Of a stretch of 13,246 bases of DNA, positions 1-7,128 are shown in pieces. Positions within the stretch are counted from its first letter, which is position 1, and each line of letters starts with the position of its first letter. The position numbers were made by a program, and so were the translations under genes. Origin of the DNA: an uncultured Clostridia bacterium. Its GTDB lineage: Bacteria; Bacillota; Clostridia; TANB77; CAG-508. The stretch spans positions 1 to 13,246 of the forward strand of contig CAORJJ010000062.1 in NCBI GenBank assembly GCA_948517135.1, read 5' to 3'. The notes beneath the pieces are model-generated. The model saw nothing but the letters and a program-made list of their open reading frames with translations. It searched no databases and was not told where the DNA came from.

Positions 1-137
1 CAATTGCAATTGCTCAAGAATTTGGAAAATATTATTTAGTTGAAAATTCATGGAAAATAAATAAATTTTTAAAAGGATATGATACTCCAGAAGATATAAT
101 AATTTCAATTATTGATTTATTTGAACGGAATGTATAA
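1..137 (+). CDS. C-terminal tail of an unrecognised protein (5' end outside window)
   Basis: A reading frame entering from the left edge (first complete codon at 3) stays open for 44 codons and stops with TAA at 135-137. The visible tail is rich in aromatic and charged residues (EFGKYYLVENSWKINKF, then a PEDIIISIIDLF stretch that looks like an amphipathic helix). The other two forward frames carry stops within the first 45 bases, and codon use (AAA, ATA, TTA, GAA) matches the AT-rich genes of the window. Its stop lies 8 bases inside the next gene, so the two are probably co-transcribed and translationally coupled. I do not recognise the family, and too little is visible to assign a function. 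Confidence 0.55.
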   Translation, partial: IAIAQEFGKYYLVENSWKINKFLKGYDTPEDIIISIIDLFERNV

Positions 138-1059
138 AATTTCTGATTTTGATATGTCAAAAATAGAAATATATAATTACTCTAAACCTAATCCTGGTTT
201 AAATTATAATGAGTTTACTGCATATTGCCGTACTCAAAAAAAGGTTATATTAGATGATTACATTTTAAGAAAATTGAATGAATTTTATATTTATTCTAAC
301 AAAGGTTTTTATGTAGATGAAGTTATAGAAAAAGAGTATTATAAATTAGTTCATAGTTATTTTGTTAAAGATTATGATTGTAATTATGTTATAGATGTAA
401 AAGATAAAGAAAATTTTATTGAAATAGAAAATGATGTAGAACAAGAAATGAAAAAAATTAATGCTGAACCTTGTTATATAATAACTCCATTATCTGATTT
501 ATATTTGAAAAGAGATAAAGTTTTTAAAAAAGATAAATATGAAGAGATTAACAAAGAAGTTTGGCAAGTATTTGAAAACTTTAATAACTTAGAAGATATA
601 GAATCAAATTGCAAGATGAAGATTAAATTAGAAAAATCTACTGATATGATAAAATTAGCCCAGATAACTTTAGATGCATTCAACACAGGAGATTCAGAAG
701 ATCCATATGAAAGTCTCGATGAAGGATATTTAAAAATGTATGAAAATTATAAAGGTACAAATGGTACAAAATATAATAGAGATTTTTATTTTATAAAAGC
801 AAATGAAAAGATTGTTGGTGTAACAACAGCTGTATATGATGATAGAATATATGGAATATATGGAATTGCAATTTTGAAAGAATTTAGGGGAAAAGGAATT
901 GGAACAGAGTGTTTAAAGCAACAACTAATGATTTGTAAAAAGAAGAATAGAAAAATGGCATTTTTACAAACTGAAGAAGGATATTATCCAGCTAAATTAT
1001 ATAGAAAAATTGGATTTAAAGATGTATGTACTGCATATTACTATGTAAAAAAAGATTGA
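130..1059 (+). CDS. GNAT-family N-acetyltransferase with an extra N-terminal domain
   Basis: Predicted acyl-CoA-dependent N-acyltransferase of unknown substrate, 309 residues from the ATG at 130. The C-terminal third is a GNAT domain: a beta-strand/turn segment (KIVGVTTAVYDDRIYGIYGIAI) leads into the acetyl-CoA pyrophosphate loop R-G-K-G-I-G, then a helix, and it ends with the usual AxxLYRKIGFK segment. The first 200 or so residues are acidic and Tyr/Lys-rich with no motif I recognise; single-domain GNATs are usually about 150-180 residues, so this is a two-domain protein. I chose ATG 130 over an in-frame TTG at 112 because it overlaps the stop of the upstream gene (135-137), a typical coupling arrangement; neither start has a clear Shine-Dalgarno. 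Its own stop lies inside the next promoter. The GNAT call is solid; the substrate cannot be read from sequence. Confidence 0.8.
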   Translation: MYKISDFDMSKIEIYNYSKPNPGLNYNEFTAYCRTQKKVILDDYILRKLNEFYIYSNKGFYVDEVIEKEYYKLVHSYFVKDYDCNYVIDVKDKENFIEIENDVEQEMKKINAEPCYIITPLSDLYLKRDKVFKKDKYEEINKEVWQVFENFNNLEDIESNCKMKIKLEKSTDMIKLAQITLDAFNTGDSEDPYESLDEGYLKMYENYKGTNGTKYNRDFYFIKANEKIVGVTTAVYDDRIYGIYGIAILKEFRGKGIGTECLKQQLMICKKKNRKMAFLQTEEGYYPAKLYRKIGFKDVCTAYYYVKKD

Positions 1060-1084
1060 TGTTTTATGTAAAGTGTGCTATAAT
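1056..1084 (+). promoter_or_regulatory. Extended -10 sigma-A-type promoter for the MYG1-like operon
   Basis: TTGATG at 1056-1061, a 17-base spacer, and TATAAT at 1079-1084 preceded by TG at 1076-1077 (extended -10). The -35 box overlaps the stop codon of the GNAT gene. Transcription should start near 1091 and reach the MYG1-like gene, whose AGGAGG ribosome site is at 1121-1126. Confidence 0.75.
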
Positions 1085-1131
1085 CTAAAAGATACTTATA
1101 GTGATAGTTTGCAGAAAATCAGGAGGAAACT

Positions 1132-1695
1132 ATGAACATTAATGTAACATCAACAATTACACCTGAAACAATGGCCATTACTCGTAGAGGGATATTTCGA
1201 CCTACAGACGTTATGGCAACAGTAATACTTGGCAAATTCCTTGGAGATAAAATATCGTTATGCTGGCTATATGAACTACCAAATGAAGTAGCTCCAAATA
1301 TAATTGTTTATGATATTGGAGTTGGATTGCTGAATGGAAACAAGTTAGGAGAGAAAGAAAGACGAGAAAATAATATTGCATATTCAACAGCTGGACTGGT
1401 TTGGAGACGATATGGACATTCACTTGTACAAAAATATGATAAACCATATTATGTATGGGATGTTGTAGACGAAGATCTTATACAGGGAATTGATTCACAG
1501 AGCAATATTAGTGTGATCAATCATGGAACTCCAGTAACCGAACCTATTAATCTTAATTATCTTATTAATGGCTTAAATATAAAAGCAGCCTTTGAAGATA
1601 ATGAAGATGAGGTATTCAAAGAAGCGGTAAATCTGTTTGAAGTGATATTTGATACTGTATTCAATTTTGCAGAATACAAGAGAATTTCATTTTAG
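1132..1695 (+). CDS. MYG1/UPF0160-family protein with degenerate metal-binding motifs
   Basis: 187 residues, ATG after AGGAGG. The framework matches MYG1 proteins (DHH-type phosphoesterase/nuclease relatives): a GIFxxxDVMATVIL segment at 20-33, IIVYDIGVG at 57-65, RRENNIAYSTAGLVWRRYG at 77-95, and D-LI-GID at 114-121. The residues that normally bind metal are replaced. From family knowledge, the usual HADD after 'GxF' is RPTD (23-26), the usual DHHQ after 'DIGxG' is LNGN (67-70), and the usual IDxxDNG is IDSQSN (120-125). Only scattered acids such as D26 and D61 remain. It is also shorter than typical MYG1 (about 250-340 residues) and lacks the C-terminal half. The frame is intact with a good promoter and ribosome site, so it reads as a maintained pseudoenzyme rather than a decaying gene. 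More GC-rich than its neighbours. The cellular role is unknown. Confidence 0.7.
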   Translation: MNINVTSTITPETMAITRRGIFRPTDVMATVILGKFLGDKISLCWLYELPNEVAPNIIVYDIGVGLLNGNKLGEKERRENNIAYSTAGLVWRRYGHSLVQKYDKPYYVWDVVDEDLIQGIDSQSNISVINHGTPVTEPINLNYLINGLNIKAAFEDNEDEVFKEAVNLFEVIFDTVFNFAEYKRISF

Positions 1696-1718
1696 CTGAA
1701 AACAGGAGGTATAAGAAA

Positions 1719-1895
1719 ATGGCATTTGGAGATTGTCCTATGTGTAAAAGCACACCATGTAAATGTGGTTGGGATTATCAGCTTTGTACTAATGAATATA
1801 TGTCAAAGATGATTGCTGATTTGCTTTCATATAGAAGCGATAAGTACAGTATACTGGAAAATGCAAAAAACATTCTTAAAGAAAAAGAGAAATAA
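1719..1895 (+). CDS. 58-residue Cys-rich (zinc-knuckle-like) small protein
   Basis: Short gene 23 bases after the MYG1-like stop, with AGGAGGT at 1704-1710 and ATG at 1719. The product starts MAFGDCPMCKSTPCKCGWDY: four cysteines at 6, 9, 14 and 16 (CxxC-x4-CxC) plus one at 23, a plausible metal-binding knuckle, followed by a helical, Lys/Glu-rich tail ending NILKEKEK. Its spacing and shared terminator place it in one operon with the MYG1-like gene, and it may be that protein's partner. I do not recognise the family. The strong ribosome site, Cys spacing and position just before a terminator support it being real. Confidence 0.7.
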   Translation: MAFGDCPMCKSTPCKCGWDYQLCTNEYMSKMIADLLSYRSDKYSILENAKNILKEKEK

Positions 1896-1904
1896 AATGT
1901 TTTT

Positions 1905-1933
1905 CCTCTCGCAAAATTTGCGAGAGGTTTTTT
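1905..1933 (+). terminator. Intrinsic terminator of the MYG1-like operon
   Basis: CCTCTCGCAAA and TTTGCGAGAGG form an 11-base-pair inverted repeat around a central A (in practice a small loop), followed by six T at 1928-1933. Confidence 0.9.
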
Positions 1934-1988
1934 GTAATAATAAGAAAAGACTATCATATATTTAACTATAAATATTTAGGAGAATTAA

Positions 1989-2927
1989 ATGATAGTTTCA
2001 GTAATTTGTATAATTTTAGGATTTGTTTTTTTAATTAAAGGTGCTGATTTTCTAGTAGAAGGTAGTAGTAAGCTTGCAAAAATATTTCATATATCAGAAA
2101 TAGTAATAGGATTAACTATAATATCAATAGGAACATCAATGCCAGAACTATTTATAAGTACGACTTCTGCAATTGATGGGCATGCAGATATGTCAATTGG
2201 AAATATTGTAGGAAGTAATATTGTAAATTTACTTTTTATATTAGGAGTATCTGCAATTTTAAATCCAATTACAGTTCAAAAAAGCACAAAGAAATTTGAT
2301 ATTCCATTATGTTTAATTTTTACGATTATTTTTATGGTAATATGTAATACTAATAAGGAAATTACAAGATTAGAAGGATGCTTTCTTATTGTATTATTCA
2401 TACTATTTATAATTTATACAATATATATAGCTCTAAAAAATAAAACTGATGATGAAGAAAGTGTAGAAGAAAATGGTGGTATATTAAAAAATATACTTTT
2501 AATATGTTTGGGAATTATATCCTTAAAAGTTGGAGGTGATATAACTGTACATCATGCAGTGAATATTGCAAGGATTTTTAATTTAAGTGAAAAAGTAATT
2601 GGAGTTACAATACTTGCAATAGGAACAAGTTTACCAGAATTAGTTACATCTGTATCAGCAGCAATAAAAGGAAAAAGTGATATTGCAATTGGTAATATAT
2701 TAGGTTCAAATATTTTTAATATGTTACTAATTATAGGTGTTACTTCAATAATTTCTCCAATTACATATAATATAAATTACAATAAAGATTTACTAATATT
2801 AATAAATGGATTACTGCTATTGCCACTATTTACAGTGCTTTATCCAAAGAACAAAATTGGAAAATTAAATGGAGCAATTTATCTGTTTATTTATGTAGAA
2901 TATATAATAAGTTTATTTATACATTAA
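1989..2927 (+). CDS. Calcium/cation antiporter (CaCA superfamily, YrbG-like)
   Basis: Inner-membrane exchanger of 312 residues, the usual size for prokaryotic CaCA proteins, with about ten hydrophobic segments. The two inverted alpha-repeats that form the ion pathway are clear: residues 39-83 (IGLTIISIGTSMPEL and SIGNIVGSNIVN) and 202-245 (IGVTILAIGTSLPEL and AIGNILGSNIFN). The conserved glutamates are E53 and E217 in the GTSxPE motifs. The two halves are joined by a cytoplasmic acidic loop (DDEESVEE near 154-161). It probably exports Ca2+ in exchange for Na+ or H+; the coupling ion cannot be read from sequence. The ATG follows AGGAG at 1978-1982. It stands alone between two terminators. Family call secure, ion specificity open. 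Confidence 0.92.
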   Translation: MIVSVICIILGFVFLIKGADFLVEGSSKLAKIFHISEIVIGLTIISIGTSMPELFISTTSAIDGHADMSIGNIVGSNIVNLLFILGVSAILNPITVQKSTKKFDIPLCLIFTIIFMVICNTNKEITRLEGCFLIVLFILFIIYTIYIALKNKTDDEESVEENGGILKNILLICLGIISLKVGGDITVHHAVNIARIFNLSEKVIGVTILAIGTSLPELVTSVSAAIKGKSDIAIGNILGSNIFNMLLIIGVTSIISPITYNINYNKDLLILINGLLLLPLFTVLYPKNKIGKLNGAIYLFIYVEYIISLFIH

Positions 2928-2930
2928 AAG

Positions 2931-2955
2931 CGATATGTTTTCATATCGTTTTTTT
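2931..2955 (+). terminator. Intrinsic terminator after the antiporter gene
   Basis: CGATATG-TTTT-CATATCG hairpin (7 base pairs) starting four bases after the stop codon, followed by seven T. Confidence 0.85.
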
Positions 2956-3047
2956 CATTTTTTTACTTAAAATGCAATTATTAGTAAATAATTAATGAAA
3001 AAATTTCACATCATATAAATATAAAACAATTAAGGAGGAATTTTGAT

Positions 3048-4097
3048 ATGAAAAAAATAATTAGTATTGTTACATTATTATTAATATCTACAATACTTAT
3101 GTTTTCAGTAAAAAGTTATGCAGTTTTATTAGACAAAGTTGATGTGAAACTAGATAAAGAAAAAGTAAAACCAGGAGAAAATGTTACAGTAAATGTAAAC
3201 TTTGGAGAAAGTTTAGGATCATATACAGGAAGTATTTCTTATGATAATAAGCTTTTTGAATATGTTAGTGCAGAAGGCGGAACAGCAAATGATACAACAG
3301 ATAAAGTGAAAGTTGTTTATTTTGATCAAACAGGTGGACAAGCTCCAAGAAACAATATGAGTGTGACTTTTAAAGCAAAAGATGGATTAACATCCTCAAA
3401 TCCAACTGAATTTACAGTAACACTAGAAGGAATGGCAAATAGTGATGCTTCAATAAATTTTGATGATATAACAACACCAATAGTAAAAACAGTAGTTGTA
3501 GAACCTGAATTTTTACCATACGAAATTAAATTAAACTATACTGGAAGACTTATTGAAAATGAAGTAAAGGATATGAAAATAACTTATTCATCTAGTAGTG
3601 GACGTTATTATGAAAATGCAAGATTAGTGGCAAGTATGATAACACCAGAAGGAGCAACAGCTCAATTAATAGGTATAGATCAAGAATCTTTAAAACATGA
3701 TATTCTTCAAAGTGGATGGGGAGATTCTCAAGGTTATAAAATTGGTGGAAAAGATTTTGCACAAGTTTTAAATGTACAAGGAACATTTTCTAAAGCAGGA
3801 GATTACAAATTAATTTTAAAATTAATAGATAGAGAAAATTCAGATGCAGTAATTTCTGAAAAATCATTTAATCTTATTGTAGGAACAGCTAATAATCAAA
3901 CTGCAACAACTGAAAAACCAGAAGAAACTAAACCTACTATACAAGAAACACCAAATGCTCAACTTCCTCAAGTTAAAGAAGAAAATAAAACACCAACAAA
4001 GTTACCAAAAACAGGCATAAATGTATATATACCATTCGGAATGATTTTATTAAGTTTGGCAGGTGCATTTATAATTAATAATAGAAAAAATAAATAA
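3048..4097 (+). CDS. Secreted cohesin-like protein with LPKTG cell-wall anchor
   Basis: 349 residues after a strong AAGGAGG site at 3032-3038. In order: signal peptide (MKKII then a hydrophobic run, likely cleaved near 25); a cohesin-like beta-sandwich at about 29-151 (KPGENVTVNV, a YDNKLFEYVSAEGG strand, a SVTFKAKDG strand, and a final TPIVKTVVVEP strand); a second beta-sandwich of unknown type at about 155-280; a Thr/Pro/Glu-rich linker at 281-316; and a sortase signal LPKTG at 319-323 with hydrophobic stretch and RKNK tail. It should be displayed on the wall as a receptor for dockerin domains. The next two genes encode a sortase and a dockerin-bearing hydrolase, which strongly supports this. 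The cohesin is somewhat shorter than the classic 140 residues, so binding specificity is inferred, not shown. Confidence 0.82.
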   Translation: MKKIISIVTLLLISTILMFSVKSYAVLLDKVDVKLDKEKVKPGENVTVNVNFGESLGSYTGSISYDNKLFEYVSAEGGTANDTTDKVKVVYFDQTGGQAPRNNMSVTFKAKDGLTSSNPTEFTVTLEGMANSDASINFDDITTPIVKTVVVEPEFLPYEIKLNYTGRLIENEVKDMKITYSSSSGRYYENARLVASMITPEGATAQLIGIDQESLKHDILQSGWGDSQGYKIGGKDFAQVLNVQGTFSKAGDYKLILKLIDRENSDAVISEKSFNLIVGTANNQTATTEKPEETKPTIQETPNAQLPQVKEENKTPTKLPKTGINVYIPFGMILLSLAGAFIINNRKNK

Positions 4098-4101
4098 TTA
4101 C

Positions 4102-4127
4102 AAGTAATGAGAATTTTCTCATTACTT
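4102..4127 (+). other. Perfect intercistronic hairpin without T-run
   Basis: AAGTAATGAGA and TCTCATTACTT pair over 11 bases around an ATTT loop, four bases after the cohesin gene and 20 before the sortase gene. There is no T tract, so it is not a standard terminator. It could stabilise the upstream message or cause partial termination, giving more anchor protein than sortase. Confidence 0.6.
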
Positions 4128-4147
4128 ACATAAAGAAAGGTAAAAAA

Positions 4148-4771
4148 ATGGGAAGGAAAGAAAGGAGAAAGAGAAGAAAGAAGAGAATATTAAATTTTAT
4201 AATTTTAATAACAATTCTGTTTATAACAATATATATAGGGATAGAAATATTTAGAGAAAAAAACTTTGAAAATGAAAATTATGAAATAAAAAGACTTTAT
4301 ATAGAAAATAATTTAAAAGAAGAAGTTGTAAAAGAAGATACAATTTATCCCAAGGAAAGTGTTCAACAGACATATAAAGGATATGATGTAGTTGCTAAAC
4401 TCGAAATTCCTAAAATCGAATTAGAAACATATATAATTAATTTTTCTGAAAGTGCATTGAATGTTTCTGTTACTAAGTTTTGGGGAGCAAATGCAAATGA
4501 ACCTGGAAATTTTTGTATAGCTGGACATAATTTTAAAAATAAGAATATGTTTCACAATTTAAAGGAATTAGAGATTGGAGATGAATTTAAGGTTAAAGAT
4601 AATAAAGTTGGAATTGTAAATTATGAAATTTATAATATATATACAGTTGTTCCAGAAGATGTATCATGTCTTTCTCAAAATACAAATGGAGAAAGAGAAG
4701 TTACTTTAATTACTTGTACAAATGATTCTAAAAAAAGAATTATTATAAAATCACGAGAAAAGAGGGAATAA
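4148..4771 (+). CDS. Sortase (membrane-bound cysteine transpeptidase)
   Basis: 207 residues. It cleaves LPXTG-type signals and joins the protein to peptidoglycan; the obvious substrate is the LPKTG protein one gene upstream. A very basic N-terminus (MGRKERRKRRKKR) precedes one membrane segment at about 14-34, giving an N-in, catalytic-domain-out topology. The catalytic set is complete: His127 in IAGHN, Cys190 in the TLITC motif, and Arg197 seven residues after it. The short TLxTC-TN and KRIII spacing fits small housekeeping-like class D or E sortases better than class B, but I cannot fix the class by eye. ATG follows AGAAAGG; the stop abuts the ATG of the next gene (TAAATG), so the two are translationally coupled. 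Confidence 0.9.
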   Translation: MGRKERRKRRKKRILNFIILITILFITIYIGIEIFREKNFENENYEIKRLYIENNLKEEVVKEDTIYPKESVQQTYKGYDVVAKLEIPKIELETYIINFSESALNVSVTKFWGANANEPGNFCIAGHNFKNKNMFHNLKELEIGDEFKVKDNKVGIVNYEIYNIYTVVPEDVSCLSQNTNGEREVTLITCTNDSKKRIIIKSREKRE

Positions 4772-6250
4772 ATGAAAAAAATAGGAATTTGCATTATAAC
4801 TTTTATATTAGAATTATGTGCAATATTGTTTTATTTTAAGGTAAATGCGTCATCTAAATTGGAGGGTATAGAATGTTTTCCAATTAATTATCAAGGATAT
4901 TTAAAAGTGCTTAAAAATAAACATCCAAATTGGAATTTTACAGCACTTTATACAGATTTAGATTGGAATTATGTAATTAATGAAGAAAACATTTTTGGTA
5001 GAAATTTAGTACCTAAAAACTATTCAGATGATTGGAAGAATACAAATCCAAATGAATATAATTTAGAAGTAGATTTAGGGTGGGTAGATAGTTCAAAAAG
5101 AGCAGTAGAATATTGCATGGATCCAAGAAATTTTTTGAATGAAATTAGAATATTTCAATTTGAAGGTTTATCTTATAATCCTAAAATTAATAACATTAAT
5201 ACAATTGAAAAAATTTTATATGGAACAGAATTTTATAATAAGAGAGTTTCTGAAAATTTTAGTGAAAAGTATTCAGATTTAATTTTGAAAGCAGGGGAAA
5301 TTTCAAGTGTAAGTTCCTCTCATTTGGCATCTCGTATCAAACAAGAAGTTGGACCATTTTTAACTCATAGTTCAATTAGTGGGAATGTTACAGGATTTGA
5401 AGGTTTATATAATTTTTATAATATAGGTGCAACAAGTTCGAATGAACCTATGGGAGCAATAAAAAATGGGCTTACTTATGCAAGAGATGGAAAAGGTGCA
5501 AATGAACAAGTTAAACAAAAGTATTTAATTCCATGGAATACAAGAGAAAAAGCAATAACTGGTGGTGCAATTTTTATAGGGGATAGCTACATTAATAAAG
5601 GTCAAAATACAATTTATTTTCAAAAGTTTCATGTTAATTCTACTGTAAATAATGGATTATTTTGGCATCAATATATGACTAATGTACTTGCACCTTATAG
5701 TGAATCAAAGTCAATCTACAATGGTTATAATAAAAGTAATTTACTGGATATTAGTATGGAATTTATTATTCCTATTTATAATAATATGCCACAGATTCCC
5801 GCACAGAATCCTAATATTAATATGAAAGAATTTTTTAATGATAACACAACAGTATATTGTAATAGAAATAATGTATATATTAGGTCTGGTCCAAATACAT
5901 CATATGAGATAATTACTCAAGTATCATATCCAGAAAAAATGAAACGAATAAAATTAGGAAATCAAATGGGAGAAAAGTGGGATATGGTAGTATTAGAAAA
6001 TGGAATAATTGGGTATATTTATAATAATTATGTTTCAATAGATGAAAATATTTTGTATGGTGATGTAAATGGAGATGGAAAAATAACTAGTGTAGATTTA
6101 TTAGTGTTACAAAGACATATATTAGGAATCGAACTACTTGACGAAAGAGGAAAAATTGCTGGAAATACTAGTAAGAATGGAAAAGAGCCAACTTCTGTTG
6201 ATTTACTTGTTATTCAAAGACATATATTAGGAATAGAATATATAAGATAG
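4772..6250 (+). CDS. Secreted glucosaminidase (GH73-like) with SH3b and dockerin domains
   Basis: 492 residues. Predicted endo-N-acetylglucosaminidase that cuts peptidoglycan. Signal peptide to about 27; catalytic domain about 40-310 with ASRIKQEVGPF (E192 the likely general acid), then YNFYNIGA and WNTREKAITGGAIFIG, all typical of clostridial LytD-type enzymes; SH3b domain about 359-422 (NNVYIRSGPNTSYEII); C-terminal dockerin 429-492. The dockerin has two repeats: GDVNGDGKITSVDLL, with all EF-hand-like calcium ligands (D431, N433, D435, D442), and GNTSKNGKEPTSVDLL, where most are lost. Positions 10-11 of both loops, which set cohesin specificity in characterised dockerins, are S-V. No anchor of its own, so docking to the cohesin protein two genes upstream would hold it on the wall. 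The start directly follows the sortase stop, with GAGGGA just upstream. Confidence 0.9.
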   Translation: MKKIGICIITFILELCAILFYFKVNASSKLEGIECFPINYQGYLKVLKNKHPNWNFTALYTDLDWNYVINEENIFGRNLVPKNYSDDWKNTNPNEYNLEVDLGWVDSSKRAVEYCMDPRNFLNEIRIFQFEGLSYNPKINNINTIEKILYGTEFYNKRVSENFSEKYSDLILKAGEISSVSSSHLASRIKQEVGPFLTHSSISGNVTGFEGLYNFYNIGATSSNEPMGAIKNGLTYARDGKGANEQVKQKYLIPWNTREKAITGGAIFIGDSYINKGQNTIYFQKFHVNSTVNNGLFWHQYMTNVLAPYSESKSIYNGYNKSNLLDISMEFIIPIYNNMPQIPAQNPNINMKEFFNDNTTVYCNRNNVYIRSGPNTSYEIITQVSYPEKMKRIKLGNQMGEKWDMVVLENGIIGYIYNNYVSIDENILYGDVNGDGKITSVDLLVLQRHILGIELLDERGKIAGNTSKNGKEPTSVDLLVIQRHILGIEYIR

Positions 6251-6260
6251 GAGAAAATTT

Positions 6261-7017
6261 ATGCTAAAAAATTTAAGAATAAATCATGAAGGAATATTAC
6301 CAAGTTTTAGCCCAGATATTACAGAATATTATTTAACTGTATCTGAAGATATTAATAAAATAGATGTTGAAGCTATTCCAGAAGATCCTAATTTGAAAGT
6401 TGAAATTACTGGAAATGATAATTTAAAAATTGGAGAAAATTTGATTACTATTAATGTAACAGGTGAAGATGAAATTTATAATATACATGTTTTAAAAACA
6501 GATAATTATGAAACTTTAAATAATAATTTGGAAGTTTTATCAATTGAAAATGGATTGCTAGATCCACCGTTTGATAGTAATATAACTGAATATAAATTAG
6601 AAGTTATGTATGATGTTAAAAATTTGAATATTTTAGCTGTTCCTGAAAATGAAGATGCAATAATAGAAATTAGTCGGAGCATATGAATTGGATGTTGGTA
6701 ACAATATTGTAGAAATTAATGTGATTTCTGAAAATAGTAGTACAAGTAAAATATATAAAATTGATGTTTATAGAAAAAGCAAAGTAGAAACAAAAGAATA
6801 TAATCAAAAGCAAGAAGAAAATGAAGAAATTGTTAAAGAAATTATTAATAATCAAGTTATAGATGAGCCGTATAATGTTGAAAGAACAGCGTTAACAGTA
6901 TCATATATAAATAATAATGAGATTATAAAAATTACGATATTAATTTTTATTTTATGTATAATTATGATTATTATTGTAAGTAAAAAACTAATTAACATAA
7001 AATATAGACAATTGTAA
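6261..7017 (+). pseudogene. Cadherin-like beta-sandwich repeat protein with C-terminal membrane anchor, frameshifted
   Basis: Two ORFs (6261-6686 and the frame continuing to 7017) make one protein if a single extra base near 6673-6675 is ignored. Repeat 1 (about residues 1-82) contains GILPSFSPDITEYYL and VEITGNDNLKIGENLITINV. Repeat 2 contains GLLDPPFDSNITEYKLEV, then IEIS in frame one and GAYELDVGNNIVEINV in frame two. The match between the two repeats fixes the break at AGT-C-GGA. After repeat 2 come a Lys/Glu-rich segment, a membrane span (IIKITILIFILCIIMIIIV) and a basic tail, implying N-out topology. No signal peptide precedes repeat 1. The ATG is 11 bases after the glucosaminidase stop, with AGGAG overlapping that stop, so it is the last gene of the surface operon. 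Real mutation, assembly error or recoding at the CGG codon cannot be told apart here. Confidence 0.75.
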
Positions 7018-7033
7018 TTATGTGTGATATAAT
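7005..7033 (+). promoter_or_regulatory. Extended -10 promoter for the SPFH gene pair
   Basis: TAGACA at 7005-7010, a 17-base spacer, TG at 7025-7026 and TATAAT at 7028-7033. It overlaps the end of the cadherin-like gene (stop at 7015-7017). No terminator separates the surface operon from the SPFH genes, so some readthrough is possible. Confidence 0.7.
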
Positions 7034-7037
7034 AATA

Positions 7038-7103
7038 AGTGAGGTTTCTCAAATAAATAAAGGAGGTTAGTAGTTTTTTGTACCTGTAAACCTAAGTTTC
7101 ACT
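7038..7103 (+). other. Possible structured leader with a decoy Shine-Dalgarno
   Basis: AGTGA (7038-7042) and GGTTT (7043-7047) can pair with TCACT (7099-7103) and AAACC (7088-7092), leaving a 6-base bulge. The loop contains AAGGAGG at 7060-7066, which serves no credible start: the only nearby one, TTG at 7078, gives a three-codon minigene. The real start at 7129 has its own AAGGAAGGA. A weak, hand-folded case. Confidence 0.3.
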
Positions 7104-7128
7104 AACATTATGAAAGGAAGGAACAATT

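Noticed and set aside
112..129. TTG start at 112 for the GNAT protein
   Set aside because: No SD, and ATG 130 overlaps the upstream stop in the usual coupled way.
6688..7017. Separate 109-codon gene starting at TTG 6688
   Set aside because: It has no SD and starts in the middle of the second cadherin-like repeat; it is the continuation of 6261-6686 after a one-base shift.
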